A stretch of DNA of 64,000 bases, taken from positions 248,001 to 312,000 of the forward strand of contig NZ_LVYD01000024.1 in NCBI RefSeq assembly GCF_002077945.1, given 5' to 3'. The translations under genes and the position numbers were made by a program. The stretch comes from Niastella vici (GTDB lineage: Bacteria; Bacteroidota; Bacteroidia; Chitinophagales; Chitinophagaceae). The stretch's first letter is position 1. Every line of letters starts with the position of its first letter. The notes beneath the pieces are model-generated. The model was not told the origin of the DNA. It saw nothing but the letters and a program-made list of their open reading frames with translations, and did not search any database. Positions 51,597 to 61,095 of this stretch are shown piece after piece.

Positions 51597-53915
51597 ATGA
51601 ACAGGATCCTGAAAATATTTGCAACCGGTGATGAGCGAACCGGTGTCATCAACGGTTATCCGGTCATTGAACAGTATGACGGATTTATACTGACCGAAGT
51701 ACCATCGAACAAAATGAAGGCGCTGCCCGCATCCTGGTTGTTCGAAGACATCACCGACGAATACCGTATTAAAACCGGTAAAGGTGAAATCGACACTTCC
51801 ATCCCCCGCCTTACCCGCCCCGGTAAAGTGAACGCGCACCCGGCTTATACGGGGAAAGATAAAAAGACGCCCCCCGCAGGCAAACACCATTACCTGGTAC
51901 AATTCATTGGACCCATAAAACAAACCTGGCTGAGCGGGGTAAAAAAAGCAGGCGGTGAATTGCGCGATCCCTACGGCGGCTTCACCTACATTGTACGCGC
52001 CACAGCCAAACAAATGCAAAAGGTTATAACATTACCGTATGTACGCTGGGCCGGACATTTACCTTACGAATCGCGCATTGAAAGAACGTTGTTGCAAAAG
52101 ATAGAAGCCGATGGTACGCCGCGTAAGAAAAGCGCTGCGATGGCAACACTGCCACGAACAAAGACCATGCAGGGTGTATACACGGTTGAATTCTTCGGCC
52201 CCAAAGACGTGACCAGCGCCGTGCCTGATGTAAAGAAACTGGGGTTCAATATTCTCACCAAAGATGTGAAAGGGAAATTGTTGGTTGTTGAAACCAATAA
52301 ACCGGCCCGCATCCTGAATTTATCAACCGTACATGGCGTGCGGCGAATAAATGAGCGGTCCATTAACCGGCCCAGCAACGATGTGGCGGCGGGCATTATG
52401 GGCACGCAGCAGAGTATGGGTAAAACAAACGGCAGCCTGGGCCTGAGCGGCAAAGGTGAGGTCATTGGCATTTGCGATACCGGCCTCGATACAGGCGATC
52501 CTAAAAATATACACCCCGATTTTGAAAAACGGGTAAAATGGCTCAAAAGCTATCCTATTACCCACGACTACGCCCAATGGATCAACAACCCCGGCGCTGA
52601 TGATGGCCCTGCCGACCTCGACAGCGGTCATGGAACGCATGTTGCCGGATCGGTGCTGAGCAGCGGCGCCAGCTCAAAAGGATTGCCCGGTTTGCAGGGG
52701 CCTATTCGCGGACTGGCCTACAATGCCCAACTGATCTTTCAGGCAGTGGAACAGGAGCTGGACTGGAAAGACCCAAACGATCTGCGTGATTATGGCCGGT
52801 ATTTGCTGGCGGGCATACCCACCGATCTCACCGATCTTTTTGGCCAGGCTTATCAAAAAGGCGCGCGCATCCATTCCAATTCCTGGGGCGGCGGTAAACC
52901 CGGTGAGTACGATGAACAAAGCCGTCAGCTCGATCAGTTCATTTGGGACCATAAAGATTTTTGTGTGCTGGTAGCCGCCGGAAACGACGGAACCGACAAA
53001 GACGGCGATGGCAACATCAACCTCATGAGCGTAACCTCGCCGGCCACTGCCAAGAATTGTATAACCGTTGGCGCCTGTGAAAACAAACGCATCAACTTCA
53101 ACAAAGAGGTGTATGGCGAATGGTGGCCAACCGATTACCCGGTGGCGCCTTACAAGAATGCGCCCATGGCCGATCAGCCCGACCAGGTAGTGGCGTTCAG
53201 CAGCCGCGGCCCTACCCGCGATAAACGCTTTAAACCCGATGTGGTAGCGCCCGGAACTTTTATCTTATCGACCCGGTCAACGATGATCGCCGGCAACAAT
53301 ACCGCCTGGGCGCCGTTTACGCCAAGCAAAAAATATTTTTTTATGGGCGGAACCAGTATGGCCACGCCGCTTACTGCCGGTGCTGTTGCGCTCATCAGGG
53401 AATACCTGCGCACCAAACAAAAGATCAGCAAGCCATCGGCCGCTTTGCTGAAAGCCACGCTGATAGCGGGTGCCGTGCGTTTGCCCGCCACCGCCGCCAA
53501 TGGCGCGCCGGTTGATAACCACCAGGGATATGGCCGCGTTAACCTCGATGCCATCCTATCGCCGCAGGGTTCTAAAGCAGTGTTTACTGATGTAACCAAA
53601 GGATTGCATACCGGTGAAGTGCAAACTACAACCCTCACTGTACCTTCAGGCGCTGCGGGGTTGCGCGTGGTGCTGGCATACAGTGATTATCCGGGGCTTT
53701 CGTTGGTGAATAACCTGAACCTGATATTGACGGGGCCCGATGGAAAAAAATATACGGGCAACCAGGGTGGCAGCAGTTCCGCCAAAATGGATAGTGTGAA
53801 TAATGTAGAAGTGATTGCGCTCCCCAAGCCATCGGCCGGCAACTGGCGCCTCGATGTGGTGGGTTCCAACATTCCACATGGCCCGCAGGATTTTGCGCTG
53901 GTGTATATTGTGTGA
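51597..53915 (+). CDS. S8 family subtilisin-like serine peptidase without a signal peptide
   Basis: 772 residues. The N-terminus (MNRILKIFATGDERTGVING) has no export signal. Two inhibitor-like propeptide segments (about 90-175 and 180-265, each with an HHYLVQFIGP/VYTVEFFGP-type strand) precede the catalytic domain: Asp in VIGICDTGLDTGD (about 300), His in DSGHGTHVAGS (about 345), oxyanion Asn in CVLVAAGNDGTD, Ser in MGGTSMATPLTAGAVAL (about 590). A P-type beta domain ends the chain (LVNNLNLILTGPDGKKYTGN). Divergent from the FHA-kinase operon. It is either cytoplasmic or exported without a classical signal. Confidence 0.92.
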   Translation: MNRILKIFATGDERTGVINGYPVIEQYDGFILTEVPSNKMKALPASWLFEDITDEYRIKTGKGEIDTSIPRLTRPGKVNAHPAYTGKDKKTPPAGKHHYLVQFIGPIKQTWLSGVKKAGGELRDPYGGFTYIVRATAKQMQKVITLPYVRWAGHLPYESRIERTLLQKIEADGTPRKKSAAMATLPRTKTMQGVYTVEFFGPKDVTSAVPDVKKLGFNILTKDVKGKLLVVETNKPARILNLSTVHGVRRINERSINRPSNDVAAGIMGTQQSMGKTNGSLGLSGKGEVIGICDTGLDTGDPKNIHPDFEKRVKWLKSYPITHDYAQWINNPGADDGPADLDSGHGTHVAGSVLSSGASSKGLPGLQGPIRGLAYNAQLIFQAVEQELDWKDPNDLRDYGRYLLAGIPTDLTDLFGQAYQKGARIHSNSWGGGKPGEYDEQSRQLDQFIWDHKDFCVLVAAGNDGTDKDGDGNINLMSVTSPATAKNCITVGACENKRINFNKEVYGEWWPTDYPVAPYKNAPMADQPDQVVAFSSRGPTRDKRFKPDVVAPGTFILSTRSTMIAGNNTAWAPFTPSKKYFFMGGTSMATPLTAGAVALIREYLRTKQKISKPSAALLKATLIAGAVRLPATAANGAPVDNHQGYGRVNLDAILSPQGSKAVFTDVTKGLHTGEVQTTTLTVPSGAAGLRVVLAYSDYPGLSLVNNLNLILTGPDGKKYTGNQGGSSSAKMDSVNNVEVIALPKPSAGNWRLDVVGSNIPHGPQDFALVYIV

Positions 53916-53928
53916 AACGTGAATAAAT

Positions 53929-53966
53929 AAAAAAACCTGAGCGTGTTCCATGCTCAGGGTTTTTTA
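53929..53966. terminator. bidirectional terminator between convergent genes
   Basis: Stem CCTGAGC/GCTCAGG (53936-53942 with 53952-53958), flanked by A-run and T-run, between the subtilase and the minus-strand gene at 53984. Confidence 0.9.
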
Positions 53967-53983
53967 TTTTAATTTTCTATTGC

Positions 53984-54841
53984 TTACAATGGCTGGAATA
54001 ATAATTTACCTGCAACCAAAGCAGGAATGATAACCTGGTTTTGTTTGGCATCGAAATAGAAATCTGCCGGACCTGCAATTGCCGGCCAATCGTATTTGGT
54101 GACCTTTTTAGTGTTCAGGTCAATTTTCTCCAGAAAACCGGCCGGGTGGTCCAGGGCGCCCCAGTCAGAAACGATCAACGTATGATCATCGAGCAGGGCC
54201 AGTCCGTCAAAAGCGCCATGAATGTCGCCTGCTTTCTCATACGAAGGGATATAGTTCTTCCAGCTTATCACCCCAATTTCACCACCCTGCATATTCTGAA
54301 AATCAAAACTGCAGGTGTACAGCAGGTTCTTTGCTTTGTCGTAACAAAGACCATTGGCGCCTTTTACGTCGACCACTGGCGTAACCGCACCGGACCTGAC
54401 ATTCACTTCAAATACCTTTCCAACATCAGTAGCCGAAACAAACAACGTGAGATCATCTTTCACGGCGAGGTCGTTCAAAAAAGAAGTTCCGCTATTTGAT
54501 AAATTGATATCGGTTATTTTATTGCCGGTCGAAAGTTGAATACCAATGACACGATCAATATCAGCCACATATAAAACGTTGCGGATGATAGCGGTTCCCT
54601 TGGGCGCATTCAGTTTTGCTTTGGCGAAAGAAGGCGTTATTACCTTCCCACTAAGCGAAAGTTTTGCAATGAACCCATCCCCATCTTTAGCAGTGGGATC
54701 AAGGGCCTTGCCAATATTGGATACATATAGGAACTGTCCATCGGAGGTTACGCTTTCGGGATTCGACAGGCCGGTAGAATCCTGCGCCAGCGCGCTTACC
54801 GCCAGTAGGACGCTTGCAATAAATGATAGTACTTTCTTCAT
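53984..54841 (-). CDS. secreted beta-propeller-like protein (SMP-30/NHL type)
   Basis: 285 residues with a signal peptide (MKKVLSFIASVLLAVSALAQ). About six repeats of a four-strand motif with G-x-L/Y-V-S/A-D patterns (DGQFLYVSNIGKALDP, IIRNVLYVADIDRVIGI, LFVSATDVGKVFEV, LLYTCSFDFQN, HTLIVSDWGALDHP) fit a six-bladed propeller of the SMP-30/NHL type. No catalytic metal site can be claimed. It probably binds or hydrolyses a small molecule or lactone in the periplasm. Shares the bidirectional terminator with the subtilase. Confidence 0.65.
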   Translation of the reverse strand: MKKVLSFIASVLLAVSALAQDSTGLSNPESVTSDGQFLYVSNIGKALDPTAKDGDGFIAKLSLSGKVITPSFAKAKLNAPKGTAIIRNVLYVADIDRVIGIQLSTGNKITDINLSNSGTSFLNDLAVKDDLTLFVSATDVGKVFEVNVRSGAVTPVVDVKGANGLCYDKAKNLLYTCSFDFQNMQGGEIGVISWKNYIPSYEKAGDIHGAFDGLALLDDHTLIVSDWGALDHPAGFLEKIDLNTKKVTKYDWPAIAGPADFYFDAKQNQVIIPALVAGKLLFQPL

Positions 54842-54917
54842 CTGATTTTATTTAATGCGCTAAGTTATTTTATCATGGTTTAACATGATAACGTAAAAAG
54901 CTCAAATAATTGCACAT

Positions 54918-55823
54918 TTAACCGGGAATGATCTCAGGCTGGGTATTCAGGGGCGACAACGCCGGTTCTTTTCCCCGGTTACTATTGGGCGTAAAACCGA
55001 AGCGTTGTTTGAATATTTTGATAAAGTGGGGAATATTTTCAAATCCGCATTCCATGGCTACTTCCGAAACGTTATTACCGGAATGCTGCAGCAACAGTCG
55101 GGCATGTTCAAGCCGTTGCTCGTTGATCCATTTTTTAGGAGAGTTGTTATACCGTTGTTGAAAATCACGTTTAAACGAAGCCAGGCTACGCCCCGATAAT
55201 TTGGCCAGTTCTTCGAGGGTAAGCGGTTGCAATAAATGTTTGCGAACGATGAAATCAATATCGAGCGGTTGGCCAAAAGCAATGTGTTGCAGAAATGCCA
55301 GCACCTGTTCTCCCTGCGGACCGGCCAGCAATAACAACATCAGTTCCTGCAGCTTTAAGTAAAGAATGCTTTCCATGGCGGGCATGGATTTTCCAAAATA
55401 ACCCATGAACTGGGTTTTGAAACCATTGAGCAATTCGTTGCTGGGAACAATAAGGTGCGTGGCGGTTGCAGGCGCCTGGCTTTTTGCGACCTGATGCGTA
55501 TGCAGGAATTTCCTGGCAAAATCATCGGTGAAGAAGATCAACAGGGCTTCATAATCGAGGCCATCCGGAACAAATTCCGACATGGCATAAATGCCGCGTT
55601 GCAGTATCACCAGTTGCCCCGGTTCTGCCATATGTGTATGGTCTTCAAAATGCAGGTACTTATGGCCCTGCAAAACGAAAATAACAGTGTGCTCGGTGAT
55701 AAAGCTGGTCCTTTTACCAACGGCCGTGGCTTTTCTGTAGCGGGCCAGCGGCGTATTACCCAGCTGCAATACGTCGTTATCGTTTTTGTCGAAGGAGGCG
55801 GCGGAAGGGAACCGTATTAACAT
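54918..55823 (-). CDS. AraC family transcriptional regulator
   Basis: 301 residues from MLIRFPSAASFDKND; an upstream ATG at 55850 gives nine more. The N-terminal cupin-type sensing region (FVLQGHKYLHFEDHTHMAEP, GQLVILQRGIYAMSE) and the C-terminal double helix-turn-helix (LEELAKLSGRSLASFKRDFQ, VSEVAMECGFENIPHFIKIF, RFGFTPNSNR) are typical of AraC/XylS. Ligand unknown. It lies between the propeller gene (same strand, 76 bp) and the VOC gene (divergent) and could regulate either. Confidence 0.9.
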   Translation of the reverse strand: MLIRFPSAASFDKNDNDVLQLGNTPLARYRKATAVGKRTSFITEHTVIFVLQGHKYLHFEDHTHMAEPGQLVILQRGIYAMSEFVPDGLDYEALLIFFTDDFARKFLHTHQVAKSQAPATATHLIVPSNELLNGFKTQFMGYFGKSMPAMESILYLKLQELMLLLLAGPQGEQVLAFLQHIAFGQPLDIDFIVRKHLLQPLTLEELAKLSGRSLASFKRDFQQRYNNSPKKWINEQRLEHARLLLQHSGNNVSEVAMECGFENIPHFIKIFKQRFGFTPNSNRGKEPALSPLNTQPEIIPG

Positions 55824-56083
55824 CCTGCAAATTAAAGAATTCCTTAACAATGGAGCGGCGCAGCTTTCAACCTAAATAATACCCTCATTCGCAGCCGGTT
55901 AAACAAACCGGTTTTACGCAAGTTTACATGAGGGGGAATGAGTTGGTTCCGCCGGCGATATTGCAATTGGTTTATAGCGTAAAATTCAGTAAATTATAGT
56001 AAGCAACTATTCCATTATCCTTCGCACAAACATTGATCGCAGCCTGCCATAACACCAACAACATTATAAAAAATATACACTAT

Positions 56084-56440
56084 ATGTCAATTCCTATTGC
56101 CAACCCGGTAGTTTTTTTCGAGATCGGCTGTAAAGATCTTTCGAAAACGGCTTCGTTTTATGCCGATCTGTTTGGCTGGACGCCCACTGGCATACCGATG
56201 GCCTCATTGATAAATACCAATACGGAAGAAGGGATCCAGGGACAGCTCACCTCGCTGGGGCACGAACCCCATAATTATGTGCTGTTCTATATTCAGGTGA
56301 ATGATATTAATGAAAGCCTGACGAAGATCCAGGAAGCGGGCGGTAGAAAGTGCGTAGGACCTGTTATTTTGCCCAATAACAAGCAATTTGCGTGGTTCAC
56401 TGACCCTGAAGGGAATATGGTTGGTTTGGTAACGCGTTAG
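56084..56440 (+). CDS. VOC superfamily (glyoxalase-like) protein
   Basis: 118 residues from MSIPIANPVVFFEIGCKDLS; the ATG at 56033 is 17 codons upstream and lacks similarity. Beta-alpha-beta-beta-beta VOC module pattern: VVFFEIGCKDLSKTASFYAD, LFGWTPTGIPM, YVLFYIQVNDINESLTKIQE and KQFAWFTDPEGNMVGLVTR (Glu/Asp ligand region). The family binds metals and acts on vicinal-oxygen substrates or confers resistance. Divergent from the AraC gene at 54918. Confidence 0.88.
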   Translation: MSIPIANPVVFFEIGCKDLSKTASFYADLFGWTPTGIPMASLINTNTEEGIQGQLTSLGHEPHNYVLFYIQVNDINESLTKIQEAGGRKCVGPVILPNNKQFAWFTDPEGNMVGLVTR

Positions 56441-56681
56441 GGTTGAGCGGAAGCTCCTTTTGCCGGAAGCCCCTGAACATTTGCTGTAGCTTGCTCTTTA
56501 CCAGTTGGACGCACAATTCCCGGATTGTCAATTGCACCCGGCCAGGCGGGGGCGTGTTATTTATTGGCCAATTGTTCCGATTTATTCTATTCCTGCAAAC
56601 CGGCGCTTTCTAATTTCGCCAATCGCCAGCTTTTGTATCTTTAGAAGGAGAAACAAGGGTTGCGCTCAAAGTTTACCAACC

Positions 56682-57527
56682 ATGACCTATCACGAATTCA
56701 AACCGGGCAAGGCGTTACAGCCATATGTGAAACACTATTATGTGTATGAATCCACCTGCGATGCAGCATTTGAAGATGTGGTATTTCCCTGCGGCAGTAT
56801 GGAGATCATTTTTAACCTGGGTTCGGGGAGTTGGCTAACACAACCCGGACAGGAATTTGTTACCACGCCCGCCGTTGAGTTGTGGGGACAGGTGTTGCGA
56901 CCGCTGGCAGTACGATCAATAGGCCGGAACACGATGTTAGGGATCCGGTTCTACCCCCATGCTGCCGCCAGCATTTTGAACGACAGAATAAACCAGTTCA
57001 ATCACCAGGTGGCTAATTTCGGCGATGTAATGGGCAAAGAGGTACATTCATTACATAGCCAGTTAACGGATGCCAGGTCCTGGACAAAAAGACTGGCCCT
57101 GGTAGAAACTTTTTTATTACAACAACTTTCCCTGGCCACAAAAAGGTTAAACAAGATAGCGGTGGTGAGCGACCTGATGCTGAAGCTGCAGCAACAGGAA
57201 TCGTTTGATACCATGGAAACATTGGCAACGCGCTATGGCATTTCGGCGCGTTATATGCAACAATTGTTTGTACAGTACACCGGGCTTACGCCGAAATTAT
57301 ACAGCCAGATAAACCGGTTTCAAAACAGCCTGCAATTAATAAGGGAAGGAAACAGTTCATTAACCTCCATTGCCTATGAATGCGGTTATGCCGATCAATC
57401 GCATTTCATCAGGGAGTTCAAAACATTTACGGGGCTTACCCCATCGGGTTATGCCATAGCCAATTCACCGGTTGAGTTGGCGGCCAGTTTGGTTGGGCAG
57501 CAGTATGAAGGTGTTTTGATTGCGTGA
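56682..57527 (+). CDS. AraC family transcriptional regulator (DUF6597-type N-domain)
   Basis: 281 residues from MTYHEFKPGKALQPYVKHYY; the frame extends to 56505, but that stretch is not protein-like. The N-domain fits the DUF6597 type (FPCGSMEIIFNLGSGSWLTQ, LGIRFYPHAAASIL). C-terminal AraC HTH: METLATRYGISARYMQQLFV, LTSIAYECGYADQSHFIREF and FTGLTPSGYA. Likely activates the neighbouring plus-strand PEP-mutase gene (134 bp downstream), by position only. Confidence 0.88.
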   Translation: MTYHEFKPGKALQPYVKHYYVYESTCDAAFEDVVFPCGSMEIIFNLGSGSWLTQPGQEFVTTPAVELWGQVLRPLAVRSIGRNTMLGIRFYPHAAASILNDRINQFNHQVANFGDVMGKEVHSLHSQLTDARSWTKRLALVETFLLQQLSLATKRLNKIAVVSDLMLKLQQQESFDTMETLATRYGISARYMQQLFVQYTGLTPKLYSQINRFQNSLQLIREGNSSLTSIAYECGYADQSHFIREFKTFTGLTPSGYAIANSPVELAASLVGQQYEGVLIA

Positions 57528-57660
57528 TGGCTAAACGTTTTTCAGAGCTTCCAACCATTGACTTCAGATTTTTGGCGTCCCTCCTCCCCTGTTCCGTTTT
57601 ATACAATTTCAACTTTTCGACTACGGGTAATTTTGTTTTATCATCATAAAACAGAAACCT

Positions 57661-58434
57661 ATGTCATCAGTATATCAACAATTCAAACAACTACACCAGG
57701 GTCCCGGGTTATTTGTGTTGCCCAACATTTGGAACGCTAAAAGCGCGTTGGTTTTACAACAGGAAAAATTTCCCGCGATAGGCACCTCCAGTGCCGCAGT
57801 TGCCAGCAGTTTGGGATATGAAGATGGAGAGGCGATGCCCTTTGAAGATTATCTGTTCGTTGTTCGCAGGATATTAGCAGCCGTACAAATACCATTAACA
57901 GTAGATATGGAAATGGGGTATGGAAAAACGGATGCCGCCATTTATGCCAATATAAAGAAGCTGGCTGAGTTGGGCGTGGCAGGCATTAACATTGAAGATT
58001 CAACGATAGAGGCAACCGGAAGAACCTTGAAAGATGCCAACGTTTTTGCGCAAACTATTTCATTTATAAAGAGCCAGCTGGCAACAGATCAGTTGGAGCT
58101 GTTCATCAATATTCGTTGCGATACGTATATATTGAATGTAGCCAACAAGCAGCAGGAAACGGTTCAACGTTTGAAACTGTATGAAACAACAGGAGCAGAT
58201 GGCATCTTTCTGCCCTGCATCAGCGAAGAAAAAGATATAGCCGCAGCGGTTAGAAGCACGAAGCTTCCCATAAATGTGATGGGCATACCCGGCTTGCCCG
58301 GTCTCGACAGCTTAAACAAACTGGGAGTAAAGCGGGTTAGTCTGGGTCCGTTTTTATACAACAAAGTATATGATAGTATAGCTCCATTGATGCAAGCCGT
58401 AACGGCCGGTAAGCAGTTTACCCCGCTTTTCTAG
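57661..58434 (+). CDS. isocitrate lyase / PEP phosphonomutase superfamily enzyme
   Basis: 257 residues beginning MSSVYQQFKQLHQGPGLFVL. TIM-barrel family features: LPNIWNAKSALVLQQEKFPA, GTSSAAVASSLGYEDGE, metal-binding acidic VDMEMGYG (about 82-89), GVAGINIEDSTIEA, FINIRCDTYIL and PINVMGIPGLPGLDSLNKLG. No lid Cys motif of true isocitrate lyase (KKCGH) is seen, so it is of the carboxyvinyl-phosphonate/oxaloacetate-hydrolase type. Precise reaction unknown. It is followed 35 bp later by a SnoaL-like gene, probably co-transcribed. Confidence 0.88.
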   Translation: MSSVYQQFKQLHQGPGLFVLPNIWNAKSALVLQQEKFPAIGTSSAAVASSLGYEDGEAMPFEDYLFVVRRILAAVQIPLTVDMEMGYGKTDAAIYANIKKLAELGVAGINIEDSTIEATGRTLKDANVFAQTISFIKSQLATDQLELFINIRCDTYILNVANKQQETVQRLKLYETTGADGIFLPCISEEKDIAAAVRSTKLPINVMGIPGLPGLDSLNKLGVKRVSLGPFLYNKVYDSIAPLMQAVTAGKQFTPLF

Positions 58435-58469
58435 TATTCTTCATTCATCAACAATAAAAAATCAACAAC

Positions 58470-58847
58470 ATGAATTTACCAACGAGGGCGCAGGATGCCC
58501 ATGCCAGCTTAGCAGCGGCATTTAATACGGGCGATGTGAATACGGTACTGAATATGTACGATTTTACTGGCATTATTGTGCCGGAGCCGGGCAAGCCAGT
58601 TTCGGGCCGGGAACAATTTGAAGCGGCGATCAAAGCCATTTTAGCAATCAAAGGCAAAATGGAGATCAAGACCGTTTATTGTTTGCAAACCGGCAATGTG
58701 GCAGTTGGCCGGAGTGAATGGAACATTACCGATGGTGATGAGGTAAAAGTGCAGTCGAAAGGTATCGAAGTCATGAAACAGCAACCCGATGGAACCTGGA
58801 AGATTGTGATTGATCATGCCTTTGGGGCGTTGGAGCAAATTGTTTAA
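58470..58847 (+). CDS. SnoaL-like / DUF4440 protein
   Basis: 125 residues beginning MNLPTRAQDAHASLAAAFNT. NTF2-like fold: NTGDVNTVLNMYDFTGIIVP, PVSGREQFEAAIKAILAI, VAVGRSEWNITD and a final SKGIEVMKQQPDGTWKIVID strand typical of DUF4440. No signal peptide. It probably binds a small molecule. Follows the PEP-mutase-family gene by 35 bp. Confidence 0.8.
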   Translation: MNLPTRAQDAHASLAAAFNTGDVNTVLNMYDFTGIIVPEPGKPVSGREQFEAAIKAILAIKGKMEIKTVYCLQTGNVAVGRSEWNITDGDEVKVQSKGIEVMKQQPDGTWKIVIDHAFGALEQIV

Positions 58848-59389
58848 AAGGGTATAGCCATGAAAAAATTGGGGCTGTCCCGATAGCTATCGGGATGGCC
58901 TTATTTATATGTTTGCCGCCCCAGGTACTACTGGAATGGGTGTTAGATGGCCTCTTATTCTCTGAGTATTGCCTGAGAATGGTATAAAACTAGCCATGCA
59001 GGAGTAGAGTGCGTGTAGGAGCTCTGTAGGGGGCGGGTACGGGACGTAGGCCAATAGCCTACCAGTTTAGGTCAATACGGATAGCATTACGCTACTGTTT
59101 TGCCAGCTAAATGTAAATGTTGTCATGGAGATCTGTTTTATGATCACCAGGCTGGTGCAATTGCCCCGAATGATTAGCCAGGGTGTTACACAACCCGGAG
59201 CGTGGGCGGCGCCTCATTTAAATTATTCTTCCAGAATGCTTTATTTGACCTGGACTTCAATTTGGGGTCGCTCCTTTTTCTTCAATTTTTTTAATAAAAA
59301 AGTAAAAAAACTTTTTGGGGGAATCTCAAAACTGCTATCTTTGCCATCCCAAAAACGACACACCCTCAGGGAAAATCGTTCAGCGGTAA
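58848..59389. other. 540-bp intergenic region with a perfect palindrome
   Basis: 58878-58895 is an 18-bp perfect palindrome (TCCCGATAGCTATCGGGA), a dispersed hairpin type seen in many Bacteroidota intergenic regions. It may also act as a terminator for the gene at 58470, but has no T-run. Further on, GTAGGC/GCCTAC (near 59045-59062) forms another hairpin. No coding frame is supported, and the tRNA promoter must lie before 59390. Confidence 0.5.
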
Positions 59390-59463
59390 GGATCGGTAGT
59401 TCAGTTGGTTAGAATGCCGCCCTGTCACGGCGGAGGTCGCGGGTTCGAGTCCCGTCCGGTCCG
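59390..59463 (+). tRNA. tRNA-Asp (GTC)
   Basis: 74-nt cloverleaf: acceptor GGATCGG with CCGGTCC (one T-G wobble), D-arm with AGTTCAGTTGGTTAGA, anticodon stem CCGCC/GGCGG with loop CTGTCAC (anticodon GTC at 59424-59426), and T-arm GCGGGTTCGAGTCCCGT. Discriminator G at 59463. The terminal CCA is not fully encoded (GCAGG follows). Confidence 0.97.
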
Positions 59464-59477
59464 CAGGTTTTTTGCTC

Positions 59478-59511
59478 AAACCCGCTCCCAGAGCGGGTTT
59501 TGCTTTTTTTG
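59478..59511 (+). terminator. tRNA-Asp terminator
   Basis: AACCCGCTC/GAGCGGGTT hairpin (59479-59499) followed by TTGCTTTTTTT, 15 bp after the tRNA. Confidence 0.85.
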
Positions 59512-59888
59512 GTCGCGTTTTTGGTCTACCATGTTTAAAAAATACTGCGAGTTTGACATAAATTGACTCTACTTTACTTAACAGGTTGCTATCATACTGA
59601 ATTTACTAATTTCTTTCCATTTTTTGTTTTTTTTGATTTTGACTTCAACGGCGGAACCCCAGCCTAAGATGGTTATAGTAAGCCAGATTTCCCAACAAAA
59701 GGATTGATGGGCCATTTCTACCGAAGGCACACTGGATTATTTTGTAATTTACTGCCCCTGGAGGATCGTAAATTAGTTAGAAGCTTTTCTAATACTTGTT
59801 TAGTATGCGAAAACCAAAAAGAAACAATAGAAAGGGAAAACGAAGGACTGGTTCCTATTGGAATTATAAACAGTCAGGAAAAGTCATC

Positions 59889-60146
59889 ATGGATCATTGT
59901 TCAACATTAAGCGATATTGAAGACAGCAAGTTCGGCGCTAATTTTCTGTTGGAAATCGGCCTAAAAGCTGGCATTAATGCCGTCAATGAGAATAAAGCCT
60001 TAAATATTCCGATTACCGTGGTAGAGAATGGTTGGATTGTCAAAAAAACTGCAGATGGAGCCATTGTGAAAATGTACCCTATTAATCAGAATCTAAGTAA
60101 TAGATTAACAAAAGGCACAATTTTACATATCAAAATAAACCAGTAA
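59889..60146 (+). CDS. hypothetical small protein
   Basis: 85 residues from MDHCSTLSDIEDSKFGANFL, preceded by an AGGAAAA ribosome-binding-like sequence about 8 bp upstream; the frame also opens at 59796 and 59805 with a very basic leader (RKPKRNNRKGKRR), which could instead be a nuclear-type artefact or part of a longer protein. The body has a GLKAGINAVNENK helix and beta-type IPITVVENGWIVKK. No family recognised. It starts the AT-rich accessory stretch after the tRNA. Confidence 0.5.
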   Translation: MDHCSTLSDIEDSKFGANFLLEIGLKAGINAVNENKALNIPITVVENGWIVKKTADGAIVKMYPINQNLSNRLTKGTILHIKINQ

Positions 60147-60210
60147 GCGGCTACGCATTTTGCTGGCCCCATGGTCCAGGAAAGCACAATAATAAAAGAA
60201 ATCAAGAAAA

Positions 60211-60960
60211 TTGGAACAAGGAAAGTCTGTTGAAAAAGGGCCACAAATTGAAGGCAAGGACTTGTACGAATTATTAATTGCCAAAGGCGTAAGAAATTTG
60301 CATCATGCGAATACAGTTAAAACATCTTTAACTTATATTACAAACGATGCACTTTTGTCCCGTCATTATGTTGAATCTTTAGCGTTGGTTCAAACATCCC
60401 AATATACTGATGAAAAGGACAAAGAATTGGGTATTTGGGATTCAGTTTTTCTTGATGGTTTGGATCTTCATAAAAAATTTGTGAAACCTAATAAATATGG
60501 ACCGATACTATTTTATATCGATTTGTCTTTACTATTAGATTCTGAGTTTTCATGGGTACGAGTAACTAAAAGTAATCCTGATTCATGGCGACCACCCGAA
60601 ACCTCCTTTTTTGAGAATGTTAATGATATCAATCAGAATTATCTATCCGGTAACAAACTGGATGATGGAAGAATTATGTTCCTATTTGACAATCCTGACA
60701 AAAAGATTAGTCTATCTAAGTATTGTAGAAAAATCGTAGTGGATGATCCTCGGATTGAGTTGACCTTTTCAGATGGAACCGTTACGAAAATTGCGGAAAT
60801 GGTTAAGGCTTCTATAGAGAAAGCGATAGACGATTGTAAAATTACAGGCATTGACGTAGAAATTCGCCATCCTAATCTTGATGGTTGTAATTGCTATCAT
60901 TTATATAAGCGTATGTATGAACATTCTAAAGAAATTTTCGATAAGCTTTTTCAAAAATAG
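60211..60960 (+). CDS. hypothetical protein with possible ADP-ribosyltransferase-like start
   Basis: 249 residues from a TTG start (60211). Features: YELLIAKGVRNLHHANTVKT, TYITNDALLSRHYVESL, then NKYGPILFYIDLSLLLD and a His/Asp-containing C-terminal half (DVEIRHPNLDGCNCYHLY). The order helix, H-H-x-N-T, a ...L(L/I)S-type loop, a GPILF strand resembles DUF4433/DarT-type ADP-ribosyltransferase folds, but the match is weak and I do not name it so. No antitoxin-like partner is evident beside it. An AT-rich, island-like gene. Confidence 0.5.
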   Translation: MEQGKSVEKGPQIEGKDLYELLIAKGVRNLHHANTVKTSLTYITNDALLSRHYVESLALVQTSQYTDEKDKELGIWDSVFLDGLDLHKKFVKPNKYGPILFYIDLSLLLDSEFSWVRVTKSNPDSWRPPETSFFENVNDINQNYLSGNKLDDGRIMFLFDNPDKKISLSKYCRKIVVDDPRIELTFSDGTVTKIAEMVKASIEKAIDDCKITGIDVEIRHPNLDGCNCYHLYKRMYEHSKEIFDKLFQK

Positions 60961-61095
60961 ATCATTTATAGACCAAAGTTACTGGTAATAGCGGGTAGCG
61001 CAAAGCGGTAGGCAATAGTTTCTGGTTGCTTAATCCGAAGGAAACATTCATCGGGGCTTGAAATCTTTATTGTCATAAAAATTGGTGGCGGTCAT

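Noticed and set aside
59390-59463. Attachment site for an integrative element at the tRNA
   Set aside because: The 3' end of the tRNA (GTTCGAGTCCCGTCCGGTCC) is not repeated in the remaining 4.5 kb, and no integrase is visible, so it cannot be claimed from this window.
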